NCBI GenBank assembly: GCA_947034885.2
Contig: OX344751.2
Coordinates: 41,011,082-41,075,081, forward strand
Direction: 5' to 3'
Origin: Thuidium tamariscinum
Lineage: Eukaryota > Streptophyta > Bryopsida > Hypnales > Thuidiaceae
Length of the DNA stretch: 64,000 nt
A model generated the notes under the pieces. It was not told where the DNA came from. It worked only from the letters and a program-made list of their open reading frames with translations, and ran no database searches. The position numbers and the translations under genes are program-made. Positions 33,283 through 43,886 of the stretch are shown here, piece after piece (the first letter of the stretch is position 1; each line of letters starts with the position of its first letter).

Positions 33283-33813
33283 TGTTTTCCTGGGTACTAA
33301 TGTGGAGCCCCGTGATGCAAGGTTCTGGAAGAGGGTTACTAATGCGAGGGATTTTGCATAAGCGCAGACCTCACCGAATACAGAGTATCCTCTTCATAGG
33401 GAAAGTGAAATTCCACAAGTGCCATGCTCGTAAATAACTTACACATGACTTCCAATACTCATGAATGACTAAGAAATGTCTTCCAACACTGCCGAGTTGC
33501 TGCAAAGTCAAAAATGGGAACACGTGAATGACTAAAATATGTCTACAGCAGTGAGACAGTTTGTACAGAACATGGGTGATGGAAGTGACGACCCTACTTG
33601 AAAAGATTGTAAGACACACATTTGAAGAAAACATTCCATCACGTTTGAATAAAAAAGAGAAAAGAAATGCACATACGAGAAACAAAGCACTGATTGAACT
33701 ATAGAGTCTTTCATGAACCTATTGCCATGAAATACGCAGCAAACTTGGTATACAGAAAGTCACCCTCTTTCATTCATGGGGATTGTGGGAACATCTTCGG
33801 GTGTCAAGCTGGA
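33283..33813. other. CACTA-2 transposase 5' intron
   Basis: No gene recognised. AATGACTAA and AAATGTCTTCC words occur at 33440-33560. The segment matching CACTA-1 11480-11671 should be here but is decayed. Confidence 0.45.
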
Positions 33814-34245
33814 CTACTCTTGAAAAGGCCCCCCCTCAAGCTGACTAGTATCGGACATACTACTCACAATGGGATTGCTTAGCAATGCATTGGGATGAGG
33901 GTCACTTGCTGATTCTAGCACAGAGGTACAACCCAGGGCCAAGGCTACCCAACTTTCAAAACGGTGTTCGAGCTCGCTATTCATAAGAGGAGATGGGATG
34001 CGCTTTGGGGGCACGTCCTCTGAACATTTCACAGTGGGTGCCACACTTCCGTGAGGACCATCTCCATTTTCTAATGCTAAATTCAACTTGGATCCTGAAC
34101 TTGGAGTGCTGGAGCTTGAAGTACGTGTCCTTACTAGACACGGTCGGTCAAGTATGCGTACATCTTCCTCAGAATCAGGGGTTACCATTCTATATCTCTT
34201 CCTCGGAAAGAGAGGTGCAGCTCTTAGAACTCTTCGCTTGGGCAT
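33814..34245 (-). CDS. CACTA-2 transposase gene, first exon (basic N-terminus)
   Basis: The ATG at 34245 opens MPKRRVLRAAPLFPRKRYRM, followed by an acidic and Ser-rich part and SELEHRFESWVALALG. It matches CACTA-1 11121-11450. The frame stays open beyond the splice site used in CACTA-1, so the 3' boundary is uncertain. Confidence 0.6.
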   Translation of the reverse strand: MPKRRVLRAAPLFPRKRYRMVTPDSEEDVRILDRPCLVRTRTSSSSTPSSGSKLNLALENGDGPHGSVAPTVKCSEDVPPKRIPSPLMNSELEHRFESWVALALGCTSVLESASDPHPNALLSNPIVSSMSDTSQLEGGPFQE

Positions 34246-36034
34246 TCTGTACTACTACATGAACTGCTAGGTAGGTGTTACACGGCAATGCTAACCACAC
34301 TTAGTAAGATGCGGTTTGGTGAGCATATGACTGTAATACCTGATGGCACTCACTAGTTAGGACTCCAAGCAGCAAGGGCTGACATGAGGTGGAACTTCAG
34401 GTTCGATGGAGTCGACGCTTTCTCGAAATGGGCCCAACACCTTCACGTGTTGAAAGACCTGTATTCATTAACAGAACTTCTGTAAGATGCATATGCTTAA
34501 CATCAGAAAGGGATGGATCAAGGATTCAGGACCATGAACTTACAATTCTAGTACTGAATAAATTTTGTCCGTATATAAATCTGGACAACCCTCATGATTC
34601 ATCCAAGTGTCGACTTCATGACTAATGAAGCTTGTCATAAACTAGTAAAGAAATAGATATAACTAATTACTTTCAAGTAATTTACAATGACTACGTGGGC
34701 ACTGTTAGACTCGCAGGGTCCGCTTGCTTCTAGATTTGCAGTCATACTCTGAAGACTATGTTTGGCATTGACCAGTGAAGGTGTAGTTTTTTTAAACCAA
34801 CCCATGCAAAATTAAAAGAAATTGGAGGGGATAGTTTATAGATGACACTCTTCTTGAGATGAGAAGAGTAGCCCAAAAAATCTTGGAATGGAATGCTTAA
34901 CGCATTAGGAAATGCCAGATTATTTAGCCCCCTAAAAAAATGGGGATAAGAATGAGAAGCCCACTTCCATGCTTTATTATGGTAACATAAAATTGAATAG
35001 GAGCTTACCCCCTAAAATTGAATAGGAGCTTTATTATGGTAATGTAAAATTGAAGGGAGATGTCATTTCTAAGTCACAGTATAGTCATATAAAATGACTT
35101 AATCGGGTTCACTACTTTAAAACGACTTCAGCGGCACTTCTATTGCATGGGGATGTTTCCTAGAAGTTATTGACAACATGAGCAACTACTGAATCTGACC
35201 TCTTCATGAAAATTCTCTCCGCGAATTGTGAGTGCGGCCTCACTAGGTCTGTCCCCTTCTAAGTACTGCTTGTGTAGCCAATCTCCATAGTCCTGCCAAA
35301 ATTCATGAATCAGAAACTAAAGACACCTCTCACAGTTTTGGAAGGTGTAACTCCATTGAGACTACCCAATGACTGTGAGCTTTTTCAGAAGGAATTGGTG
35401 AAGGGGGCTGTAGTTCATGCTACTAGTCTATGACTCCACTAGTGAGGTTTCAGTCACATAACCCAACTTTGCACTTCACCGTAACTAGGAAGCGGAGACT
35501 ACCTCTGAGAATTCAATAATGCCCTTCAGTGGGACCCTGCACTGGAAGACCGTCACAAGCAGTTTCCTATTGACCCTAGTTCATGTCCGTGAAGGTTTAA
35601 TGTAGCAGGTCCCCAATACATCATTGAAGGGTCAATAATTTCAGTTTAGACAATTGCACTCAAATGCAAATCGCTTGAAGATCAGCATTACTGCACGTGG
35701 TCTAATAGGCAAGAGGGCAATTAGTAATTGAAAAATCTAGAAATTAATTGGGAGCCGCCAATTATCCACCTAACTCATCATGGAAAATGACTTCATCGTC
35801 TCCCTTAGTTCAAGTTCTCCTACCTACATTCTTCAAGTACACACCCACGTCCAAAGTGAACTACCTCAAGCGCATCATTGAGTCCCAACTTCCCGATTGC
35901 TACCTGGCCTTCCCTTCTCTTGCACAATAGCCAGAGACACGTGATTGGCGCTAGCATTTCTGTTACAATTGTACGCAAGTTGAGCTTCTGTTGTGAACTA
36001 GAGACATACCACAAGAGGAAGCGATCTGTGGACG
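34246..36034. other. Spacer between the divergent genes of CACTA-2
   Basis: No gene is seen. It must hold the promoters of both genes. A small local duplication (TTATTATGGTAA ... AAAATTGAATAGGAGC, twice) lies at 34970-35050. The spacer is about 1.8 kb, against 3.1 kb in CACTA-1 where a small TIR element seems to have inserted. Confidence 0.45.
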
Positions 36035-36153
36035 ATGGAGTCGAGGGAGGAGAGTCCGCCGCCGGAGAAATCAGCATATGAACTCATGCGCGACCGTAAC
36101 GTAGCGGAGTTGCAGAAGGCCGTCGCTCCGCAACTGGCGGCAATAGCGGAGTT
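36035..36153 (+). CDS. CACTA-2 accessory gene, exon 1
   Basis: ATG opens MESREESPPPEKSAYELMRD, and the exon ends AIAE, then TT|GTAAGT. It is the counterpart of CACTA-1 8002-7881. The SPPPEKSxYELMRD block is the conserved core. No known domain. Confidence 0.65.
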
Positions 36154-36828
36154 GTAAGTGCTTACCATGTTCTCGCCAAGGAACGTTGAAGTTTCTGTTG
36201 AGTCATGCCGTTTGTGTAGCAGACATGGCATAATTGTGCATGGAAGTTTTGAAAGTGTTGGCCAGTGGTTTGGAAGCCGACCTTTTCTTCTGTGCGATTA
36301 AGAGGTCTTGGCAGGTACTCAGGACTTCCAAGACTTGTAGTGCTTGACCATTGTTGTCGTCAGAGAATAGTGCACGCTTCCCAATGGAAGGAGGTGGTGC
36401 GCTCGGTAGGGTTTTCTTGGCCTCGGTAGTATTGGTGCCGAGCCGCCCTTTTGCTATAAGTTATAGCTTTGTCATTCACAAGACACGTAGAAGTCATTTT
36501 TCACATCTCTTGACTCCTACACGACTCTATTTGAGTGACTCTGAAGTCACTTCTAAGTCATGTACTAGTTACATAGAAGTGCAATATGAGAAAGGAGTTA
36601 TGATTACAATGGGGGCCACGTGGGAGCGCTCAGGTGTGTGTTGGATGCAGGGCAGTCAGTCATCTTCCTCCACCAAACCCTAGCCAGTGTTAGATTGTTT
36701 GTGAAGCCATCGCCGGTTTGTTAGCGCCCTTGTGTCAGCGTATTTGTATTAGACTGTTGTCTCTCTTTCATCGTATGTGTGTGCGCTCGGATTGAAGCGT
36801 TGAGTGCATTTGCGTGTTGGCGGCGCAG
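36154..36828 (+). other. Intron 1 of the CACTA-2 accessory gene
   Basis: No gene. AAGTCATTTTT, TGACTCC and AAGTCA words cluster at 36490-36580. The GGCGGCGCAG acceptor ends at 36828. Confidence 0.5.
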
Positions 36829-37121
36829 GGGCTTACCCCCAACAAAGCGGAAGGCCGCAAAGGTGATTGTAAATTCGCGTCCAGAGGACGACGTCGCTCC
36901 GCGAAGAAGTGAAAGGCGGTTGAGCCTTCGAGGGTGCGAGGGTGCAAACTCACAGGAAATTCGTGTGCGAGGAGTACGGGACCGCGCCATGAGCTCAGCG
37001 CGCAACTCATCATCGGAGGCCACAAAGTCGGACGAGGAGGCCATTGCCACAGGTATGCTGCACCTCGCCATTGCTTGTACCCATATTGAGCGGCAATCCA
37101 AGCACGAGGCTAAAGCCGCAG
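36829..37121 (+). CDS. CACTA-2 accessory gene, exon 2
   Basis: In phase with exon 1 it reads GLPPTKRKAAKVIVNSRPED, then RRSERRLSLRG, SSEATKSDEEAIATG and LHLAIACTHIERQSK, to a GTAACT donor. It matches CACTA-1 7266-6890. The basic N-terminal segment could be a nuclear localisation signal (inference). Confidence 0.65.
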
Positions 37122-37355
37122 GTAACTCAACCGACCCCGCCCTCGCACTTGGGTTAGGGATTAGGGTTCATGCTCGTGCATGGTGTAGCCCAATGTTTCT
37201 GTATGTCCTTGCTTGAACTGAATTTCTTTTATGGAAACATGAAGTACTAAGATGAAATTGGTAGAGAATCTAATTCTATTCCCCGAATACTTTTTGTCAA
37301 TTAAAGTAACCCCAAGAAGATGCATCCTTCCGCGTGTGCACTAATGTATTGGCAG

Positions 37356-38958
37356 TGGCGGAGCCGACGGCATATGACTCGTCGGAAGAGGAGTTGCAGC
37401 TGCAAGACGAGGCAGCTTTGGTAGATCGGAGGATAAGGAGAAAGAAGAACACAATCTCGGCATCACCAACAAAGGCTGCACTGCCACCACCTCCGCCCGT
37501 AGATGGAAATTCCTACGGGCAACCCAATTGGTGGGTCATTGCAAGAAAGACCTGCGGCAAAGCGTAGCGTTTTGCACAGTACTCACTTTTTTCTTTGGGA
37601 GTACTGTATAAATAGTAAATCAATTTTAAAAAAAAGTGAAAAATATGTTTGATGTATATACCTTTAAGAAGAAGATACCCTAGGAAGGAAAAGCATAGAA
37701 AAATTCTCTAAGTAGGAGAACTAGAAAAGTGCTGAATTTCGTGAAAATTGTAACTTTCACTATATTTTCACATTTTAATTTGTAAAAAATAGGGAAAGTA
37801 ATTTTTCTTAAAACTAAAAATTGGCCATTTGGGAATACTTTATGGTAAAGGTATTTCACTAAAATAATGATCCAAAAACTATCTTGATTGTTCAAAAATG
37901 TGCGCGCAAGGGAGGCCTGTTAGCACACATGTAGAGGAAAGTGAATAATGATTTTTTAAATTTCCTTCAGTGGAAACATGCCTACTTAGTGTAGGAATAG
38001 ACCCTAGAAATCTGAGCTCTAAATTATTAATTTAAAGTACTCCCCAGTACTAAAAAACCCTAAACCGCAAAGTGTGACAAATTAGAGAAATTAGAATTTA
38101 AATATAAAATGATTTTTGAAAATTTCTGAAAAATAAGGGTTTTGATAACTATCAAGTCAGTCATCTTCAATAAAAATTTCAAGTTCAAAGAGTTAATGCT
38201 TCAAAAGTTATAGCTCATGACAACTCCGTCACTCAAAGTGTGACGCCAAATAGTACAAGTCTTTCTTGCATTCACCCTGGTCTTGGGTCCCAGGCCATTA
38301 TGTCCAGAGCCAGGCCCCATCAGGTAATCCTTGGTCTGCAGGTCCGCCCGCAATCCTTCCAAATGCGTGGCCTGCCCAATCTCTGTGCCCGGTGGGCCAA
38401 TCCGAAGATGATGTAGCCGAACTCAACGACGACCGCTTAGGCCGGCGGAAGAGGAAAAGCGAGTATGATCTCGCTAGTCGTCAGAGGGTGACAGCCGGAG
38501 TGAAGCCCAATCGAGTGTTCGTGCTAGAAGGTGGGGAGGTGGATGCTACTTGCGAGGGGAAGAATGCATGGGATGAAGCCTTGCGCGATTTAGTCCCAAA
38601 GTGCCTGGATATGAGTATTGTGGAGTGGTCTCAGCACGACGCACATACGGTGAAGAAACTAAGGGCTGCCTTAGACAACGAGTTTGAATATCTAGGCACT
38701 CCACTGAACATGGTCGGATTCAGGATGGCTGTTCAGAAATATATGAAGTCTGAAAGGTCACGCCTCAAATCCCGTTATTTGAAAAGCATTGATAGTCCTC
38801 CTCTTGACATAGACAAACCAGAGTGGGATATCCTTAAGCTTTATTGGAACACAGATGCCTAGAAGGTGAAGGCCCAAAAGATGGCTCTCGCTCGCTCAAG
38901 CGTGAAGAACTTGACATTAGTCGGGAGGAAAGGCAAGGCAGGCAAGGAAGCATCATTG
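37356..38958 (+). pseudogene. CACTA-2 accessory gene, Ptta/En/Spm (TNPA-like) exon split by an insertion
   Basis: The exon starts after TTGGCAG with an acidic segment (YDSSEEELQLQDEAALVDRR) and reads to GQPNW, where a 745-bp TIR element (37533-38277) interrupts it. It resumes SWVPGHY and continues VKPNRVFVLEGGEV, NAWDEALRDLVPKCLD, EFEYLGTPLNMVGF, DKPEWDILKLYWNTDA. A TAG (38860-38862) then replaces a Gln of CACTA-1, followed by KVKAQKMALARSSVKNLTLVG and a GTAAGA donor. The C-terminal part resembles the plant Ptta/En/Spm transposase family. The insertion and the stop disable it. Confidence 0.8.
37533..38277. mobile_element. Small TIR element, 745 bp, in the TNPA-like exon
   Basis: The ends are GGGTCATTGCAAGAAAGAC and, inverted, GGGTGAATGCAAGAAAGAC. 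TGGT lies on both sides (37529-37532 and 38278-38281), and removing one copy restores the reading NWSWVPGH seen in CACTA-1 as NLTWVPGH. The inside is AT-rich without an ORF. A 4-bp duplication is unusual; 3 bp (TGG) plus one chance base is possible. The terminal word recurs at 9851-10585 and near 50600. The superfamily is not assigned. Confidence 0.75.
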
Positions 38959-40581
38959 GTAAGAGTCCTCTTTGTGATGGTGTCTTCAATATCCATTTCA
39001 TATTTACTTTTCGAATTCTGAATACAAGTGAATGTGAGCCCTCCAGATGGCACTCAGCACTCTGGGTCCATTTTTCGCGATTAAATGGCGAAAATTAGTT
39101 AAAATATTCAAGAAAAAGACATAAAAAGAGTGTTGAGGGAGTTTTGGTGTCAGTCTATGCCAAAATGGTGGAAAACCAACTTAGATGGTGGAAAATTCCT
39201 ATTACTAGAAGTTTGGGTCATTCTAAGTCTCCAAAACAAGTTTATGTAAAGATTTAGCAATTCCGAGAGAAATAAGGAATAGAGAGTTAGTCAGTCCTAG
39301 CGAATGTCTGTGCAAAGTCAACCTTTTAAGGATGCATAAGACATACTGACTAAGCTAAAAGAGTCTACTACAAGCATGAGAGAGTTACCAGGGATTAAGT
39401 TCAATTTTGGAATAAATTGGATTTAAAGGTAGAACCACTACAACGGATTTGGAGAATTCGAATTTCACTAGACAAAAGATGGAGGATTGGAGATTGAAGA
39501 CTACAGAGAGGTGTTCCAAGGGTAGGAGCATGCCAGGAGCAAACGAGAATCAAACAATTGTCCAAGATTCTCGGGCATCGAGAATTAAATTATCCAATTG
39601 GGCAAAGTAATTCCAAATTACTAAAATTAGAAAGGTGCAAGGTTGCGTGGGACTTACACCAAGAATCTAGGAGTGCCCTAGATATTACCCAATTTATTTC
39701 GGATTTTTTCGAAATTCCACGTTGACTCCATGGGAAGTCAACCGCACATAGAAATGTTCGTAAAATCATAGAAATTACGTATGATGCGATAAAATCTCAC
39801 TAAAAATTAGGATAGGTTTTTGTGTGCTTAATAAGCGCCCGGTCAAGTTTGAAGACATTCCGACATTCCCAACTACCAAAACCGGCATCGGCATCGAAAT
39901 TCACTTGAAGTTACAAGTTGGCGGCGGGTTGATCGGCGTATCAGGAGCGAATGATGTCCAATTGTCGCAAATAAGGAGTCATTCCTTACTCTCACGGACA
40001 TTCCTAACAACCCTGGCCTGACAGATTCATCGAAATGCGCAAATCCTAAAAGTTAGATTTTTGACTTTTAATTGGAGTTACCGTAATTCCAATTTGGGCG
40101 CACAAATGGCCTAGGAGTGAGGGGTGAGGGGTCCCTTAGGCTAATTGGGGTCTTCTAAAGACAATGGCGCAGACGATTTTCCGTTTCGAGTTGTTCCCTA
40201 AAAGGTAGAGAGGGTCAGCTCTTAGTTTGACTTTTTAATCGTTAATTGCGGTTAATTAGAAGTGATTTTGGAAATATCTCTTGGAAAATCAAAGATTGGA
40301 TTTGGTCAAGATCTCTTTTTTGCGTAAAAAGCCATCTTTGGGCTAAAGAAAGACAATTTTTGAAATGACTTTGGATTAATTTGCAAAATATCTACGTAGA
40401 TTAGGGTTAATTCCAAAATATTTTGGGTTAAGATCTTGGATTTGATTTGGCCAAGATTTCTTTGACAAAATGGGGATGTTTTTAGAAATTTCCACCATTA
40501 AACAACTAATATTTTGGAATTACATTAGGGTAGTTTAGGGTAGGAAGTAACAAAGTGTTTTCACCGGCAATTACCGAGAGG

Positions 40582-40632
40582 GGCCCGGCCACGGGTATAT
40601 AAGGGCCCCCCTCGAGGTTGCCAGTACCCTTA
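40582..40632 (+). promoter_or_regulatory. LTR-C core promoter, TATATAA
   Basis: TATATAA at 40596-40602 lies within the same GGGGCCCGGCCACGGG ... GGGCCCCCC frame as LTR-B. Confidence 0.75.
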
Positions 40633-41344
40633 TTTCTCGCACCGACACTTTGTTCTGCTTCAGTGCTACTGGCGTGGTTGGAGTACCACTTGGACCAAAA
40701 TTTCTTGGCCAAGTTTTTGTTTAATTTCTGTTGTTACAACCTTGAAGGTTAGGGCCCTTCAATTGATTCCTGTGTTCTCTATTGTGAAAGGCTAAGCCTT
40801 AATCTTTTCTACATCCATTCTGTGGAAATTTCAAGTATTAAGTACCAAAGTTCGATTCAAACACTGTCATGTGTACCTCCTTTGGTGGCGAAATCTTGAA
40901 ATACTAAGACATTTTGAGCATTTAAAGTGAAAGTTAGGTTCAAATACTGTCATGTGTACCTCCTTTTGCGAATAAAATCCTTAAAATACTATTGACAAAA
41001 CTCAAGACGGCGAAGCTTTGAACTTCCTTCAAATAAGTTTATCAAAGGCAAAAGCCAAGGCCACCTAATTCTTTAGCATCGTGTTAAAATACAAGAGTAC
41101 GTTGAAATTAAACCCTCTCACATTGGTTGAGATAACCAAATTCAACGAATCCTTCCATTAGCACTACACCAATATTGGGACATGACCAATGTGCGGTAGA
41201 ATTCGTGGTACCAAGTGCTAAAAATTGTTCCGTTTAATCCAAAAACCAAGGCCAGCAGGACCAGCCCAAGGCCGAAGGACCAGCCAAGGAGCAGTCGGAA
41301 GCCAGTAAGGAGCATTCGGAGCCCCCCCCGCCCATCCAATCGTG

Positions 41345-41500
41345 CCCCGCCACGTGGCGGGCACTGACCACCCCGGGACTACCACATGGCACCGGGGGCG
41401 GGGTACTGGCTGACCAGAGCGACACTGAGGGCGGGGAGACTGGCTGAACCAGAGCGGCATTGAGGGCGGGGAGACTGGCTGAACCAGAGCGGCGCTGGGG
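41345..41500 (+). repeat. LTR-C GC-rich minisatellite and CACGTG box
   Basis: A CCACGTGGC box lies near 41351. From about 41395 a 34-bp unit (GGCGGGGAGACTGGCTGAAC...) repeats about three times. The unit differs from those of LTR-A and LTR-B. Confidence 0.75.
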
Positions 41501-42589
41501 CAGGGAGACAGAACGGGGGGAGTCCAGGGGCTGGGAGCTCTCATGAGTCATGAACTAAACACACATACAAACGACACTCACAAACCACCTAATCAACTTT
41601 TTTCAAGTAAGTGTATCCTCACAAAAATTTGCCATTGCAATCATTTAGTTTTGGGTTAAAATAAATAAGAGTTGCTAAAGAAACTTACAACTCCCAAATT
41701 TAAATCTTCACCAAAAACTTAACAATTGCAACAACAAGGAATATTGCTTCGGTTCCTATCATCTCAAAACTCCATAGCCATCATCTTCTTCACTAAAATT
41801 GCAAAACATCTTGAAACTAAATGAAAAAGGAAGGAAGGAATTAGGAGAGTTAATACCACGGAATATACACACGTGGAGGAATTTAGATTAAAAAACCAAT
41901 ATTCAAAGAATCTCACTATTGAATAAGATTCTTTATTTTCTAAGCCGTGACCTTTGGCAATTAAAAACTATTTTCTATAGAATCTTACTATTGAATTGGT
42001 TCTTGGTCTTTAGAATCTTCTACATTCTTTGGTCGTTAGTCATTAATTAGATTCTTAGAAGGTTTGGATTTTGTTGGGTTTTGTTTTATTAGGCCTAATA
42101 AGCCAAAACAAAACAAACAAATTGACAACTAATTTCTTTTCAAATTAACGCAAATTTAAAATCAATTAGATTTGAAAAGATTTGATGATAGTTTCTTGAT
42201 TAAAATATTCTAATAAGCCAAAACAAAACAAACAAATTGACAACCAATTTCGTTGGAATTGAAGCAATTTCAAAATTAATTGGATTTGAAAAGATTTGGA
42301 AGGGAATTTCCCATCCAAATTAATTTAATTCAATTAAGAATTCGTTGGAATATTATAATATCAATTTAGGATTAAATTCAAAATTAAAACCAACAAACTT
42401 TGAACCATTAGATTTTCGTTAAGAACCTTATCAACTAGGTAGACTAATTTAATTGTAGTAGTTCCTAATTACCGGGAATGTAGGAATTAAAAGGATTACG
42501 CAATTAAATTAACCCTACATAACATTTAGTTTCTCTTAAAACATGACAGAATTAATTAACCAACAACGTGAGAATTATTAATGGATTAG

Positions 42590-42685
42590 ATGGAGAGTCG
42601 GAGTGATTTCGATGGCGAGGTTACGGGGGAATATTTACACATGATGATGTTTGACGACGGGACCATGGAGATTTACACAGAGGAG
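42590..42685 (+). CDS. LTR-C short conserved exon, 32 codons
   Basis: Same ORF as in LTR-A and LTR-B, length unchanged, followed by GTAAAC. It has three amino-acid changes: D5S (MESRSDFDGE), V12T and A30T. Confidence 0.55.
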
Positions 42686-43003
42686 GTAAACCGCTCACAT
42701 TTGATTTTCATTCTCATTGTTTTATTGCTAAGTTTCTTTTTACCAAATGCCTGGAATTAGGTTTAGGTAACATCATTTGATAGAATAGAATAGAATAGGG
42801 CCTCATTGGGGTGAATTTTAGAATAGAATAGAAAGAATTACAACCACGAAATTAGATTAGAAATACTCAAAAGACGTGACTAAAAGAGTTCATTGCTTGG
42901 AAGGCTTTCTTTTCACCCAATTAGAAAGAAAACTCAATTAGACACAGGATCCGTGTGAAAAAACTCTTAGCTCGAGGGTGGAGTTAGAGGCACTCACAAT
43001 GAA

Positions 43004-43886
43004 CCAGCTGAAGTATAGGGCCCCTAATTTCTTGTGCCAAACTAACTGCTTGTTGTGGTTCCCTTGCTAGAGAATGGGAAGTAGAACAAGCCTCTCCATC
43101 ATATCTGAAGATGCAGGTAGGCTACAAAGTCCGATACACGGAGGTGGAAGTAATGTGAGTTACAGTTTTGCCCTTTGTATTCCCCTTTGAAAGTATTTTT
43201 GTCTAGTCATGGCGTGAGAGTCTTCAGGTGCAGGCTGCAATGTTGTGTATGGAATGTCAGTGCTAATTGAAGTAGATTGTGGTTAAGAATCTTCTGACAA
43301 TGACATTTCCATAGTAAGTGTGGATACAAAGAATGAAATTTGTACTGCATTGCTGTTTTGGAGGGCTATGTCTATGTGACTGTTTGGGTTTAGGGTCTGA
43401 GTAAAGGTCAGACCTAGTCACAGTGTAGTTATTTTGTAGTTGCACTTCAGTTGTAGGTGAGTAGCGCGTAAGTCACTTTGAAGTCGTTTCTGCGTCCAAA
43501 GTGAACTGTCAGTCGTATTATCCATCTTGAAAAGGCCGCGGGCCATCCCACCTCAGATGTGGTCCTCAGATTATGATCGAAGTCAATAGGCAGTGAAGTG
43601 TTCCATACTTGTAAGTATTTCAACGATTTCATGATCCTCTGAATGGTTAGGAAATAGGGATCTGAAGCGCGGCCGTGCTTACCAAGGATTTGACTGCTAA
43701 CGAAGTTCTCATTTCATAGGAGTTCATAGTCTTTCGTACACAAGCCTTGTCATTTTTTATGACTTCTATTTATAGGTAGTGGCCACTAAGTGGCGCATGA
43801 GTCGCATTTGTGTCGAGTCATTTGAGGTGACTAGTGGCTAACTGAGTGATGACTGTGGTCGACTTCCAAACCGTGTGTGGGAATAG
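43004..43886. other. Intron of the CACTA-2 accessory gene after LTR-C
   Basis: No gene recognised. AGTCACTTTGAAGTC and TGACT words occur at 43380-43490 and 43750-43850. Confidence 0.45.

Larger units (their letters stand above)
39033..42998 (+). mobile_element. LTR-C, solo LTR of 3966 bp in a CACTA-2 intron
   Basis: It starts TGTGAGCCCTCCAG and ends GAGGCACTCACA. The flanks are GTGAA (39028-39032) and ATGAA (42999-43003), a 5-bp target duplication with one mismatch. It lies in the intron after the TNPA-like exon. The first ~1.6 kb is nearly identical to LTR-B; the rest is clearly diverged. No internal retroelement genes. Confidence 0.88.
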
